64,000 nt of DNA. It comes from Ahrensia kielensis DSM 5890. Its GTDB lineage: Bacteria > Pseudomonadota > Alphaproteobacteria > Rhizobiales > Rhizobiaceae. How positions within the stretch are numbered: position 1 is the first letter of the stretch; each line of letters opens with the position of its first letter. The notes under the pieces are model-generated. The model saw only the letters and a list, made by a program, of their open reading frames with translations, was not told where the DNA came from and made no database searches. The position numbers were made by a program, and so were the translations under genes. Shown here in pieces: positions 8,231 through 17,889 of this stretch. The stretch is from the NCBI RefSeq assembly GCF_000374465.1, contig NZ_KB894528.1, positions 237,127 through 301,126 of the forward strand, written 5' to 3'.

Positions 8231-10216
8231 TTAAGCGATTTTACCGCCGCCTTGTTTGGTAACAACGACAACCGATGGCCGTGTTGGCAAGTTGTCTTTA
8301 AAATCAGGCCAGCGTGTTGCAGGGTTTTCAAAGGTTGCAAGCCCGTCATCGCCCGGGTGTTGCACTGCAAGAAACAGTGTTTCATCATCGGGTGTAAACA
8401 CTGGACCGCACATTTCAGCGCCAATAGGCACGCGGAAAAACAGCTTTGATGCACCGCGCAGCTCACCTTCAGTTTCAACCGCCCACAGACCATCCGTACG
8501 TCCGGTTTTTTCTTTGTCATTTCCATCTGTGGAAACCCACAAACGGCCTTCAGCATCAACCGCGCAATTGTCCGGCATGCCGAACCAGCCATTATCGGTT
8601 GTTGATGGATGGAATGAAGCGCCAACTTCAGCCACTTTTGGGTCGCCGCATTTGAGCAAGATTTCCCATGTGGATTTGGTTGAGGCAAAGTCGCCACCTG
8701 TTTCCGTGATTTCGATAATATGGCCAAAGGCATTATCTGCACGTGGGTTGGCAGCATTCTCATCGCCCGCCTTGCGTCGTGTGTTGTTGGTCAACATCAC
8801 ATAGACGGTACCTTTGGACAGATTTGGCTGAACATCTTCAGGACGGTCCATTTTCGTTGCGCCAAGAAGATCGGCTGCACGGCGTGTTTCAATCAGCACA
8901 TCGGCTTGGCTTTCAAAGCCGTTTTGCGCCGTTAAAGGGCCTTCACCGAATATCATCGGCATCCAGTCAACGGTTCCATCCTCATTAAATTTGGCAACAT
9001 GGAGAACGCCATCATCCAAAATATCTTTGTTTGCCGCGCGGTCTTCAGCATTGAATTTTGCGTTAGAGACAAATTTATATGTGTAGTCAAAACGCTCATC
9101 ATCACCGGAATATGAAACAACGCGGTTATCAACCGGATTGACAATTGTTTCGCAGCCCTCGTGTTTAAAACGACCAAGGGCTGTGCGCTTTACCGGCATA
9201 GAAGTTGGGTCCATCGGATCTACTTCAACGATCCAGCCAAAACGGTTTGCTTCATTTGGCTCTTTTGAAACGTCAAAACGCTCATGGTGTTCGGCCCAGC
9301 TATACCAGCCAGCAGGAGCGCCGAGGCGTTCGTAATTAGCAGCTTCGCGGTGACCTTCTGGCAGGCTGCCGCCAAAGTAACCGTGGAAGTTTTCCTCAGC
9401 CATAATATATGTGCCCCAAGGCGTCACACCGCCCGCACAATTGTTGAGTGTGCCGAACACTTTTGTGCCGCTTGTATCAGTATTTGTTTGTAGGCGTTCG
9501 TGGCCTGCCGCAGGACCAGAAATCAACATTTCGGTTGTCGCAGTAATGCGGCGATTATACTTGCTGTCGAGCACGGGTGCCCATTTGCCATCTGTCTTTT
9601 TGATCTCGATGACCGTGCCACCATGTGCGGCCATTTCAATGTCGACAATTTCCTTAGTGAACGCACCATTGTTCACTTTATCTTTGCCTTCACCGTCCTT
9701 GCCAATTGTTGCCCAGTTCGGGAACATCAATTCAGCATTTGTATATTCATGATTGACCACCAAAATACCATGATCGCTGCTGCCTTCAAGCGGAATAAAG
9801 CCAACATAATCATTGTTATAGCCAAATTGCTTCGCTTGAGATTCCGCGCTTTGGTTCATTGGGTCAAATTCAGGAGAATCGGCGAATATTTTATCGCCCC
9901 AGCGCAGCAACACGTCTGCATCATAGCCTTTTGCGACATAGTGCTTTTCATCAACACCAGCCATGATCTCTTCAAAGTCGAATGATGTTGTGGCAGCGCG
10001 CGCTTCTGATGCAGCAAGTAATGCGATCGGTGAAACTGTTGTACTAATAGCGGCAACGGCAAGTGATCCACTCAAAAATCCGCGGCGTGAAAGACGGCGG
10101 TTGATAATATCTCCCATGGTAGGGTTATCGGAAGTGTTGCGGCCCACATCTTCGCTTTCTTCGCGAATGTCTGTTGGCGTTTTAATCTCGTCATCAAGCT
10201 TGATATATTTATTCAT
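8231..10216 (-). CDS. phoX: PhoX family (DUF839) alkaline phosphatase, Tat-exported
   Basis: Predicted periplasmic Ca/Fe-dependent phosphomonoesterase that releases phosphate from organic esters. The 661-residue protein has a twin-arginine signal (SRRGFLSGS near residues 43-51, then a hydrophobic stretch to about 74). Family segments follow in order: NNCAGGVTPWGT with the conserved Cys and nearby EE, WIVEVDPMDPTS, FKHEGCE, and GAEMCGPVFTPD followed by QHPGDDG. The ATG at 10216 has AGGTG five bases upstream. A candidate Pho box lies about 54 bases upstream. Several of these motifs, and not only the fold, argue for PhoX rather than a general beta-propeller. Confidence 0.88.
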   Translation of the reverse strand: MNKYIKLDDEIKTPTDIREESEDVGRNTSDNPTMGDIINRRLSRRGFLSGSLAVAAISTTVSPIALLAASEARAATTSFDFEEIMAGVDEKHYVAKGYDADVLLRWGDKIFADSPEFDPMNQSAESQAKQFGYNNDYVGFIPLEGSSDHGILVVNHEYTNAELMFPNWATIGKDGEGKDKVNNGAFTKEIVDIEMAAHGGTVIEIKKTDGKWAPVLDSKYNRRITATTEMLISGPAAGHERLQTNTDTSGTKVFGTLNNCAGGVTPWGTYIMAEENFHGYFGGSLPEGHREAANYERLGAPAGWYSWAEHHERFDVSKEPNEANRFGWIVEVDPMDPTSMPVKRTALGRFKHEGCETIVNPVDNRVVSYSGDDERFDYTYKFVSNAKFNAEDRAANKDILDDGVLHVAKFNEDGTVDWMPMIFGEGPLTAQNGFESQADVLIETRRAADLLGATKMDRPEDVQPNLSKGTVYVMLTNNTRRKAGDENAANPRADNAFGHIIEITETGGDFASTKSTWEILLKCGDPKVAEVGASFHPSTTDNGWFGMPDNCAVDAEGRLWVSTDGNDKEKTGRTDGLWAVETEGELRGASKLFFRVPIGAEMCGPVFTPDDETLFLAVQHPGDDGLATFENPATRWPDFKDNLPTRPSVVVVTKQGGGKIA

Positions 10217-10269
10217 AGCGGCACCTATAAATTATGTGAAAGGAAGGGCCGCAGCTTAGAGCGGGATAT

Positions 10270-10287
10270 ACATCAGTTTCATGACAG
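10270..10287 (-). promoter_or_regulatory. Candidate Pho box upstream of phoX
   Basis: On the minus strand a perfect half-site CTGTCAT (10281-10287) is followed by GAAA (10277-10280) and a weaker half-site CTGATGT (10270-10276, four of seven matches). The PhoB consensus is CTGTCAT-N4-CTGTCAT. Distance to the phoX ATG is about 54 bases. No strong -10 is visible at the expected spacing. Confidence 0.4.
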
Positions 10288-10321
10288 GCAGAAAAGTGAT
10301 CAATATAGTAGGTAAAAGATA

Positions 10322-10415
10322 GCGATTCTTATCGCGCATAAGGTTGAATATTACCGCTCATACCTTGCAGAGCCCCATATCAGTGGATATGTCCTATACA
10401 GAGCGCAAAATGCGC
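10322..10415. promoter_or_regulatory. Three small perfect dyads upstream of nadA
   Basis: GCGAT-TCTT-ATCGC at 10322-10335, CATATC-AGTG-GATATG at 10376-10391 and GCGCA-AAA-TGCGC at 10403-10415 are each perfect inverted repeats between divergent phoX and nadA. The middle dyad is the best operator candidate for a nad-operon repressor (NrtR or NadQ types are known in alphaproteobacteria). Assignment to any regulator is inference. Confidence 0.4.
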
Positions 10416-10432
10416 GATTAAGGGAGTAGGCG

Positions 10433-11503
10433 ATGACCTCTGTTTCAACATCGAATGCCAGCACTGGCGGTAAGACAGCAGCTGAGCGTTACGGCGTGCT
10501 ACCACGGCCAAATTTGGAGTGGAATGCAGAGGTTGAGCGCGAAACCGCGCATCTTTATGAATTGGTAAAAGAGCACATTCCGGCCATTGAGTGGCCTGTT
10601 TATGCGCCTTACGTCTATGCGATCAATAAGCTGAAAAAAGAGCGTAATGCGGCCATTTTAGCCCATAATTACCAAACACCGGATATTTTCCACTGTGTTG
10701 CTGATATTGTCGGCGACAGTCTGCAATTGGCAAAAGAAGCCACGATGGTCGATGCGGATATCATCGTGCAGTGCGGCGTTCATTTCATGGCCGAAACGTC
10801 CAAGCTGCTTAATCCTGATAAAACTGTGCTTATTCCGGATATGAAGGCCGGTTGTTCGCTGGCAGAATCAATCACAGGCGCTGATGTACGGCTACTGCGT
10901 GAACGCTACCCCGGCGTGCCAATTGTTACTTATGTGAACACGTCTGCTGATGTAAAAGCCGAAAGCGATATTTGTTGCACATCATCAAACGCTGTAGCTG
11001 TTGTCGAAAGCTTCGGCGTTGACCGCGTTCTGTGTATTCCAGATGAGTTTCTTGCACAAAATGTGGCGGCGCAAACCAAAGTCAAAATTCTGACTTGGAA
11101 AGGGCACTGTGAAGTGCATGAACGTTTTACCGCTGAGGAATTGCTTGCCTATAAAGAAGCCGACCCTGAAATTCAGATTATAGCGCATCCAGAGTGTCCA
11201 CCTTCTGTTGTTGCCATTGCTGATTATGCAGGCTCAACATCGGGTATGATCAATTATGTGCGCGATAAGCGCCCACCAAAAGTGCTGCTGGTGACAGAGT
11301 GCTCAATGGCATCCAATATTGAAAGCTCCGCGCCTGATGTACAATTCATCAAGCCATGCAATCTTTGCCCGCACATGAAGCGTATCACGCTGCCGAAGAT
11401 TTTGGATGCGCTGCTGGAGATGAAAGAGGAAATTCATGTTGATCCATTAACGGCGGATCGTGCGCGGCAAGCCGTTGAACGTATGGTGAATTTAAATCAG
11501 TGA
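10433..11503 (+). CDS. nadA: Quinolinate synthase
   Basis: Condenses iminoaspartate with dihydroxyacetone phosphate to quinolinate in NAD synthesis, using a [4Fe-4S] cluster. The 356-residue protein has the substrate loop [12 protein letters not shown], the cluster cysteines in [13 protein letters not shown] and ITLPKI-proximal CNLCPHMK, and HPECPPSV between them. The ATG at 10433 follows a GGGAGTAGG ribosome site. Its stop overlaps the nadB GTG (GTGA), so nadA and nadB are coupled. Confidence 0.97.
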   Translation: MTSVSTSNASTGGKTAAERYGVLPRPNLEWNAEVERETAHLYELVKEHIPAIEWPVYAPYVYAINKLKKERNAAILAHNYQTPDIFHCVADIVGDSLQLAKEATMVDADIIVQCGVHFMAETSKLLNPDKTVLIPDMKAGCSLAESITGADVRLLRERYPGVPIVTYVNTSADVKAESDICCTSSNAVAVVESFGVDRVLCIPDEFLAQNVAAQTKVKILTWKGHCEVHERFTAEELLAYKEADPEIQIIAHPECPPSVVAIADYAGSTSGMINYVRDKRPPKVLLVTECSMASNIESSAPDVQFIKPCNLCPHMKRITLPKILDALLEMKEEIHVDPLTADRARQAVERMVNLNQ

Positions 11504-13050
11504 CCGATAAACCCATCCTTATCATTGGCGGCGGGTTAGCTGGCCTTTTCTGTGCACTCAAATTAGCGCCGCGCGCTGTAACCGTGCTTGCTGCGGCGCC
11601 AATTGGTATGGGCGCTTCATCTGCTTGGGCGCAAGCGGGCATCGCCGCCGCCGTCGGGCAGGGCGATACCATAGACAAACATGTCGAAGACACATTGATC
11701 GCTGGCGATGGTATTGTCGACGAAAAAGTCGCGCGAATGATGGCAGGCGAAGCGGCAGACCGCATCCACGATCTGTTGGAATTCGGTGTGCCATTTGACC
11801 GTGATTTGGAAGGCAAGTTACAGGTTAGCCGTGAAGCTGCGCATTCCGAAAGCCGTATTGTGCGCGTGTCGGGCGACCGTGCTGGACGTGCGATCATGCA
11901 AGCCTTGGTTCAGACGGTGGAAAAAACACCATCTATTCGCGTGCTTGAAGGTTATGTCGTCGAAGACCTTACCGTCGAAAATGATGTGGTTACGGGTGTT
12001 GTTGCACGTGATGCGGCAGGTGCAGGCGACCCCATTGTCATTGAAGGCTCGAATGTGGTCATGGCAACGGGCGGCGTTGGGCACCTTTATCAAGTAACAA
12101 CAAACCCCACTGAAGCGCGCGGCGGCGGCATTGGCATGGCAGCACGCGCTGGTGCGTTATTGGCTGATATGGAGTTTGTCCAGTTTCACCCAACGGCCAT
12201 TGATGTGGGCAAAGATCCAGCACCGCTTGCAACCGAAGCATTGCGCGGACACGGCGCTCACCTGTTAAATGGCAATGGCGAACGCTTCATGCTGCCACTG
12301 CACGAAGATGCGGAACTTGCACCACGTGATGTGGTGGCACGCGGCATCTTTGCGGAAGTGCAGGCTGGGCGCGGCGCGTATCTTGATTGCCGCACAGCGA
12401 TCCATGATTTTGAAAATGAGTTTCCAACAGTTTGGAATTATTGCCGCGACGCTGGCATTGACCCATCCAAAGAGTTGATACCGGTCGTACCTGCTGCCCA
12501 TTATTTTATGGGTGGTATATGGACAGATATGGATGGGCGCTCATCACTGCCAGGCTTTTGGGCTTGCGGTGAATGTACGTCCACTGGTGCGCATGGTGCG
12601 AACCGTCTTGCATCAAATTCACTGCTGGAAGCTGTCGTGTTTTCTGCGCGTATTGCCGATGCGTTAAAGGCAGAGGCGAGTTTTGATGCGCCCTCTAACT
12701 GGCAAGAAGGTTCGGTTGAAACAGATGAACATCTGACAGAAGCTGAACATCCGAATATGGCCGCACTGCGTGAAACCATGAGCGCCAATATGGGCGTTTT
12801 GCGCAATAAAGAAGGCATGAAAGAAGCACTTGTGCGGCTTTTGGAGCTTGAATCAGATAGCCATTCGCTGCGCTTTAGCAATGTTGTGACAACGGCAAAA
12901 CTCATGTGCATAGCAGCGCTAAACCGCGAAGAAAGTCGCGGCGGCCATGCGCGCACAGATTTTCCAACCGAAAATGAAAGCTGGAAACGGCGTACATTGC
13001 TCAAACTCGAACAAGCCCAAGCCATCATCACCGAATTTTATAAGGATTGA
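11500..13050 (+). CDS. nadB: L-aspartate oxidase
   Basis: FAD enzyme that oxidises L-aspartate to iminoaspartate, feeding NadA. The 516-residue protein has the dinucleotide motif [10 protein letters not shown] near residue 7, [12 protein letters not shown], and the active-site region with HGAHL and [15 protein letters not shown]. Its GTG start overlaps the nadA stop. It ends four bases before nadC. Confidence 0.97.
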   Translation: MTDKPILIIGGGLAGLFCALKLAPRAVTVLAAAPIGMGASSAWAQAGIAAAVGQGDTIDKHVEDTLIAGDGIVDEKVARMMAGEAADRIHDLLEFGVPFDRDLEGKLQVSREAAHSESRIVRVSGDRAGRAIMQALVQTVEKTPSIRVLEGYVVEDLTVENDVVTGVVARDAAGAGDPIVIEGSNVVMATGGVGHLYQVTTNPTEARGGGIGMAARAGALLADMEFVQFHPTAIDVGKDPAPLATEALRGHGAHLLNGNGERFMLPLHEDAELAPRDVVARGIFAEVQAGRGAYLDCRTAIHDFENEFPTVWNYCRDAGIDPSKELIPVVPAAHYFMGGIWTDMDGRSSLPGFWACGECTSTGAHGANRLASNSLLEAVVFSARIADALKAEASFDAPSNWQEGSVETDEHLTEAEHPNMAALRETMSANMGVLRNKEGMKEALVRLLELESDSHSLRFSNVVTTAKLMCIAALNREESRGGHARTDFPTENESWKRRTLLKLEQAQAIITEFYKD

Positions 13051-13054
13051 TACG

Positions 13055-13927
13055 ATGCATGTCATTTCTCCGCACCTACCTAGATTGATGGTAGAAGAAG
13101 CCGTGCGCGCAGCTTTGTTAGAAGATTTAGGGCGTGCCGGTGATATCACCACCAATGCTACGATTGCATCAAGTGCGACCGCAACAGCTGTCATGGCAAG
13201 CCGTGATCATGGTTATGTCTCCGGTATTTTGTTTGCCAAAACAGCGTTTCGCATGATGGATGATGAGCTGAAATTTGAAGTCGTGGCCAAAGATGGCGAT
13301 GCTGTAAAACCGGGCGATGCGCTGGCAACAATCAGTGGTAATGCGCGTGCGATCCTATCTGCAGAGCGCGTGGCGCTTAATTTTCTTATGCATATGTGCG
13401 GCATTGCAACTTACACATCAAAATTTGCAGAACAGATTGCCCATACCAACGCGAAGGTCGCTGACACGCGCAAAACGATCCCCGGTATGCGTAGTTTTGA
13501 AAAATATGCGGTTCGCTGCGGCGGCGGCATTAACCACCGTTATGGCCTCGACGATGCAATCTTGATTAAAGATAATCATATTGCCGTCTCTGGCGGTGTA
13601 GCAAAAGCTGTAGAAAATGCGCGCGCTTATGTCGGTCATATGGTCAAAATCGAAATCGAAGTCGATAATTTGGACCAAATGGTGGATGCGCTAAAAGCAA
13701 AGCCGGATGTAATTCTGCTCGACAATATGTCGAATGATCAATTGCGCGAAGCTGTTGCGATCAACCGCAAAGATAATAATGGCACAGTAAAGCTCGAAGC
13801 ATCGGGCAATGTGAATATCAACACCATCAAAGCAATTGCAGAAACCGGCGTTGATTACATTTCAACTTCGAAAATCACGATGGCGGCGCCGACGATGGAT
13901 ATCGGCCTCGATATTATTTTAAGCTAA
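13055..13927 (+). CDS. nadC: Nicotinate-nucleotide pyrophosphorylase (carboxylating)
   Basis: Converts quinolinate and PRPP to nicotinate mononucleotide, completing the de novo NAD branch with nadA and nadB. The frame is open upstream to 12947, but that part is only the nadB antiparallel or out-of-frame extension. The ATG at 13055 gives MHVISPHLPRLMVEEAVRAA, the family start, with AAGGA about nine bases upstream. Motifs seen include RKTIPGMRSFEKYAV, CGGGINHRYGL and IKDNHI. Predicted length is 290 residues, the usual size. Confidence 0.97.
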   Translation: MHVISPHLPRLMVEEAVRAALLEDLGRAGDITTNATIASSATATAVMASRDHGYVSGILFAKTAFRMMDDELKFEVVAKDGDAVKPGDALATISGNARAILSAERVALNFLMHMCGIATYTSKFAEQIAHTNAKVADTRKTIPGMRSFEKYAVRCGGGINHRYGLDDAILIKDNHIAVSGGVAKAVENARAYVGHMVKIEIEVDNLDQMVDALKAKPDVILLDNMSNDQLREAVAINRKDNNGTVKLEASGNVNINTIKAIAETGVDYISTSKITMAAPTMDIGLDIILS

Positions 13928-13930
13928 TAA

Positions 13931-13957
13931 AAAGGCACCATAGGGTGCCTTTCTTTT
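13931..13957 (+). terminator. Rho-independent terminator of nadABC
   Basis: AAAGGCACC (13931-13939) pairs with GGTGCCTTT (13944-13952) over a four-base loop, followed by CTTTTT. It lies three bases after the nadC stop. Confidence 0.85.
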
Positions 13958-13974
13958 TAGGTCTTAGGCCGCCG

Positions 13975-14835
13975 CTAAGCTGCATCTTCTTTGTAAAGAT
14001 GAACATCACGCTGCGGGAACGGGATTGATAGACCAGCCTTATCAAATGCCTGTTTAGCATCCTTGGTGAGCTGACGTGTTGTTGGATACCAAACAGGTGT
14101 TTTTATCCAAACGCGGCAGGTTACACCAACGGCGCTGTCAGCAAGTGAATCAACAAACAAGAACGGTTCTGGATCGGTCAATACGTCCGCATTATTGTCG
14201 ATAATGTCACGCATTGTCTTCATCGCCAAATCAATGTCGTCCTCATAGCCGATGCCAATAGAAAGGTCGAAACGGCGAATTGGCAAGCGTGAGAAATTGG
14301 TGATCGGTGATCCCCATACCTCGGAATTTGGCGCTAGGCGGTAGAGCCCGTCCAGTGTTTTAAATTCAGTGGCAAACAATCCGATTTCTTCAACAATACC
14401 GTCAAAGCTTCCGCAGTCGATGTAATCACCCACGCGGAAAGGGCGCAGAAATAGCAAAACTAATCCTGCAGCAACATTCTGCAACGTGCCCTGCAAGGCT
14501 AAGCCGATCGCAAGACCAGCTGCACCAAGCGCAGCGATTATCGAGGCTGTCTGCACACCAAATTGCGACAGAACCATAATGATGACGACCGCTAGAATGG
14601 CATAGCGCGCAACTTTTGAAATAAACCGCGCAAGTGTCTCATCGGCATTTTTTGTGCGCTTAATACCGGAATACACAGCTTTTCGAACCTGACCAGCGAT
14701 AAAGAAGCCAACAAGCAAAAGTAAAATGGCACCAATTACGGAAAAGGTATATTTGACGACCAAACCGCCAACAGTCGCAATCAAAGCCTCCATGCCAGTG
14801 CTGAGTTCAGCAAAGTTATTCGTTAATTCTTCCAT
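13975..14835 (-). CDS. Small-conductance mechanosensitive channel (MscS type)
   Basis: Inner-membrane channel that opens on membrane tension and releases solutes in hypo-osmotic shock. From the Met at 14835 the protein is 286 residues and starts MEELTNN, matching the E. coli MscS length and start. GAGGG lies ten bases upstream. The frame is open to 14919 but the extra 28 residues look unlike the family. Two N-terminal membrane helices are followed by the pore helix (VQTASIIAALGAAGLAIGLA), the FRPFRVGDYID segment and the cytoplasmic vestibule with a C-terminal FPQRDVHL. Confidence 0.92.
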   Translation of the reverse strand: MEELTNNFAELSTGMEALIATVGGLVVKYTFSVIGAILLLLVGFFIAGQVRKAVYSGIKRTKNADETLARFISKVARYAILAVVIIMVLSQFGVQTASIIAALGAAGLAIGLALQGTLQNVAAGLVLLFLRPFRVGDYIDCGSFDGIVEEIGLFATEFKTLDGLYRLAPNSEVWGSPITNFSRLPIRRFDLSIGIGYEDDIDLAMKTMRDIIDNNADVLTDPEPFLFVDSLADSAVGVTCRVWIKTPVWYPTTRQLTKDAKQAFDKAGLSIPFPQRDVHLYKEDAA

Positions 14836-14924
14836 GTCGTTTTGGCCCTCAATATTCTTTTTGTAATCTGCCATACGGCAACGGGGTGGCAAAAGAATAA
14901 GTTCCATTGTGCCACGCATACCCG

Positions 14925-15461
14925 TTATGAAGTTGGATATAGGTCAGCTGGCTCAAGAGGAAAGACAAAAGGTGTGCCTTCATAGGCATTTGCGCCCCGT
15001 CCAATTGTACGGATAGCATCGACCATACGGCCTGAGCGCCCCATAATGTCATCGGCAATCTTAATCATAGCAGGATTGGGCGTTGCAAAAGGGGCAGCCC
15101 AGCGCAGTGCATTGGCAAGCTTTACTTCATCAACACCAGGGTTCAGCGTTAAAACGCCGATATATGCCGATGCGGTCGCACGCGAAACACCCATCCAACA
15201 ATGGATGCACATTGGCGCTTTTTGATCCCACCCATGCATGAACATCATAATTTCGCGAACATCTTGTTCCTCTGGCATGATGTGGCCTGCAAGCGGTGAT
15301 GCAATGTCATTAAAACCGAGCGCTTTATGATTGCCAGATGCGATATTCTTCAGTTTCGGCACGTCTTGCTCATCCGACAATACCGTCAAGACGTGGCTTG
15401 CCTTATGCGTTTCAACCGTTTGCTTAACCTTGGATAGGGGACATACCGCAAAATAAGACAT
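14925..15461 (-). CDS. Tyrosine phosphatase family protein
   Basis: Predicted phosphatase of 178 residues. The active-site loop CX5R is present as HCWMGVSRA, with Cys88 as nucleophile and Arg94 binding phosphate. An upstream Asp in the LAGHIMPEEQD region (near residues 58-67) could serve as the general acid. Its ATG overlaps the stop of the HD-domain gene by one base (TGATG), so the two are coupled. The substrate is unknown. Homologues are described only as tyrosine phosphatase-like proteins. Confidence 0.8.
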   Translation of the reverse strand: MSYFAVCPLSKVKQTVETHKASHVLTVLSDEQDVPKLKNIASGNHKALGFNDIASPLAGHIMPEEQDVREIMMFMHGWDQKAPMCIHCWMGVSRATASAYIGVLTLNPGVDEVKLANALRWAAPFATPNPAMIKIADDIMGRSGRMVDAIRTIGRGANAYEGTPFVFPLEPADLYPTS

Positions 15462-16087
15462 CAGCTTTTTCTCTTAGGGTTGAATTGTGCAGCTAAAATT
15501 TCAAAGCGGGCCAAAAATGCAGCTTGCGCTTCGTCCGTTGGCATAGGGTCAAGCACAAGGCCGTCTGGCGTTACATTTTCCGGTCTGCCAAAATAGGTCG
15601 CAGCTTCATCCGTGTCAAAACCTGCAAGCCGTGTCGCCTCGTAAAAGGCAGCTATATAATCAGCACGCTTGATTATTTTCTTGGTTTTGGCAGGTGTGTT
15701 TCCAGCCAACCCAAAGCGCAAATTTATTGCCGCTTGGAGGCGGTTTTCAACGGCCCGATATCCACCAGCACCAATTGCTTGTTTGAACGGTGAAATCATG
15801 TCGCCAATCACATATTCTGGCGCATCGTGCAGTAAGGCCGTTAGCAACAATGCAGGTGTCGCATCCTTGGCTGTTCGCTCAACAATCTGTTCTACCAGCA
15901 GCGAATGTTGCGCAACAGAAAAGGCATGGCTGCCATATGTCTGTCCGTTCCACCGCGCAACGCGAGCAAGACCATGTGCTATGTCGGCAATTTCGACATC
16001 CATGGGCGATGGATTAAGCAGATCAAGCCTGCGGCCTGAGAGCATACGTTGCCAAGCACGCTTGGGTGCCGTTTGTTGGTCAGGCAT
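15461..16087 (-). CDS. HD-domain phosphohydrolase
   Basis: Predicted metal-dependent phosphohydrolase of 208 residues. The His in SHAFSVAQHSLLV, the HD pair in LLHDAPEYVIGDMISPFK and a later Asp in IKRADYIAAFYEA form the HD metal site. They resemble YfbR-like 5'-nucleotidases. The Met at 16087 (MPDQQTAPKRAWQRML) is chosen over the longer frame to 16153, because that start sits in an eight-base overlap with the ygfZ stop (ATGCCTGA). The next gene, the tyrosine phosphatase, overlaps it by one base. The nucleotide substrate is not determined from sequence. Confidence 0.85.
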   Translation of the reverse strand: MPDQQTAPKRAWQRMLSGRRLDLLNPSPMDVEIADIAHGLARVARWNGQTYGSHAFSVAQHSLLVEQIVERTAKDATPALLLTALLHDAPEYVIGDMISPFKQAIGAGGYRAVENRLQAAINLRFGLAGNTPAKTKKIIKRADYIAAFYEATRLAGFDTDEAATYFGRPENVTPDGLVLDPMPTDEAQAAFLARFEILAAQFNPKRKS

Positions 16088-16922
16088 CTTTGTCGCTTTC
16101 GCTTGGCCATGAATAAGAGACGGATGGCGGGATCGTAAGCTCAACATTTGCATCGCCAGCTTTGATCATATGGCCGTTGTCGATTGCGTCTTTAACACGG
16201 TCAATACGGCACAAAGAAAGCGCGCTTTTGCCGATCTTCGTACCCAGCGTGCCAACTGGCTTATCGTTCGCAACCAAATCGGTCGCCTCACCATAATCCG
16301 TGTCTGTCTTTGCAATGAGTATGCGCCTGCGTGCGGTCTTTCTGTGATGCATGCGGCTGATCACTTCTTGGCCGATATAGCAGCCTTTTTTAAAGTCGAC
16401 ACCGCCGTTTTGATCCAGTGAAACATCATGCGGAAACGCATCACCTAGTTGAAAGTCGCGTCCACTTTCAGCAACGCCTTGTTGTATGCGTAGCGCATCC
16501 CACTCAGTACGATCAGTTGCAGCGATGCCCGATTTATAAGAGCGGTAAACAGCCATGTCAGCGAACCGTGTGTCGCGTAAAGCGTCACTTGAAGCGCTTG
16601 AATCATCATCCCATGAAATGCTCACAAGTGATTCAGTTGATTCAGTAATTTCCACTTTAGAGCGCAGCCGAAACATTTTCATACGCTGGATAAATGCCGC
16701 GGCGCTGCCTGTCTCAATGTCGACTAAATAGACATTGTCGCCAGTCTTACTGATGAGAAAATCAAACATAATTTTGCCCTGCGGTGTCAAAAGCGCACCA
16801 ATTTGAGCAATGCCTGTATTTAAACTCTCGATGTTGCAGGTCAGCACATTGTGCAAAAGATGAGTGGCATCGGGGCCATCAAAAGTGATGAGTGTTCGTT
16901 CGTCTAAAACAACATTCGGCAC
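16080..16922 (-). CDS. ygfZ: Folate-binding YgfZ/GcvT-like protein
   Basis: Tetrahydrofolate-dependent protein that supports assembly or repair of iron-sulphur clusters. The signature KGCYIGQEVISR is present near residue 190, and the N-terminal half shows the GcvT-type LTPQGKIMFDFLIS segment. The best start is GTG at 16922 (PNVVLDERTL follows), because AAGGA lies seven bases upstream. The longer frame to 16940 begins with TTG and includes that ribosome site. It is the first gene of a three-gene overlapping operon. Confidence 0.9.
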   Translation of the reverse strand: MPNVVLDERTLITFDGPDATHLLHNVLTCNIESLNTGIAQIGALLTPQGKIMFDFLISKTGDNVYLVDIETGSAAAFIQRMKMFRLRSKVEITESTESLVSISWDDDSSASSDALRDTRFADMAVYRSYKSGIAATDRTEWDALRIQQGVAESGRDFQLGDAFPHDVSLDQNGGVDFKKGCYIGQEVISRMHHRKTARRRILIAKTDTDYGEATDLVANDKPVGTLGTKIGKSALSLCRIDRVKDAIDNGHMIKAGDANVELTIPPSVSYSWPSESDKDA

Positions 16923-17022
16923 AGTATTATCCTTAAGCAAATCAGATGGCTTTTAGTTAAGGGGCGCGCCGCTCATCGGCAAGGTAAAAGGCCTGATTAA
17001 GCGCGGCGTTTCGCAATTAGAT

Positions 17023-17802
17023 TTAATCGCCCGCTACGAAAAAGAGCCAGCGGCCTTCTGGTGTAATACCGACACGAAAAAAAATATATGCCCCAAAGGA
17101 CACCATGTCTTCATAGTCTCCGGCAGTCACCAGCTTGAACAGTTCAACGCGCTGCGGCGGCGTTAAATCTTGCAAGGGAATAGCGTAGAAATAGGGCCAG
17201 ACATACAATTCATTATCCGTGCCGCCATCAAGCCGCGTAAAACCAGCTTCCATAACTTCAAGCAATATGGCTAAAATTTCATGGCCATCTTTGTCGCCAG
17301 AAACCGATTGAAGATAAGTGATTGGGTCGCCTTCAATATCGGTGAGCGATAGGCGGGTAATGTTGGCGCCATTGCCAATCAAGGTTCTAAGTTTTTCGGG
17401 ATCGCCCGAACGCGCTGCATCCATAATTAATTCGCGCATGCGACGAACAGCGAAGGGCAATTCTTCAACGTCGTACAGAATTTCAATCTTTTGATCGGCG
17501 TCGCCAAAACCTGTTTGAGATTGCGCCGGATTGCGGACAGGATTTTCATCCGCTGGAGGCTCAAAATTCAAAGGATTATTGGGGTCGAAACTTCTCGGTA
17601 TAGGATCAGGCAGGGGGATCATTAAAGAAGGGGGCGCTTTGCCGCTGCCTTCTTGCGCAAAAGCACCAAGCGCGAACAATGATAAAGCCGCACTGATGAT
17701 AAGAATAATGATCGTTTGGGTTTTCAGAGTGTTTTGCACATTCTTGCCAGTTCGAGAATCGTAGATATCGCCGAAAAGTAATTGTAGCGGAGTTTCATTC
17801 AA
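17023..17802 (-). CDS. Uncharacterised exported protein
   Basis: I do not recognise the family. A hydrophobic stretch TIIILIISAALSLFALGAFAQ looks like a signal peptide cut after Ala, followed by a proline-rich linker (residues about 55-85) and a soluble domain. Residues 115-175 contain MRELIMDAARSGDPEKLRTL and a GNGANITRL turn that resembles a degenerate ankyrin-type pair of helices. From 17802 the signal peptide is preceded by 25 or more residues. A GTG at 17739 would give a normal one, so the start is uncertain. Function unknown. Confidence 0.7.
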   Translation of the reverse strand: MNETPLQLLFGDIYDSRTGKNVQNTLKTQTIIILIISAALSLFALGAFAQEGSGKAPPSLMIPLPDPIPRSFDPNNPLNFEPPADENPVRNPAQSQTGFGDADQKIEILYDVEELPFAVRRMRELIMDAARSGDPEKLRTLIGNGANITRLSLTDIEGDPITYLQSVSGDKDGHEILAILLEVMEAGFTRLDGGTDNELYVWPYFYAIPLQDLTPPQRVELFKLVTAGDYEDMVSFGAYIFFRVGITPEGRWLFFVAGD

Positions 17803-17889
17803 AACGCACTGTGATCACTCAGTGTTGTCGCTCAAAATTTTATATCATTGCAAATAGATAACACAGGCAGCAAGAAATGAGCGCTCGAT

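Noticed and set aside
8256-8804. A 182-codon open frame on the plus strand inside phoX.
   Set aside because: It is the shadow of phoX on the opposite strand and has no recognisable domain or ribosome site.
6859-10216. The MFS-phoX block as a transferred island.
   Set aside because: Base composition and codon use look like the neighbours, and both flanks show ordinary terminators and no repeats or integrase.
12947-13054. A 36-residue N-terminal extension of NadC.
   Set aside because: It overlaps nadB out of frame. The homologous start with a ribosome site is at 13055.
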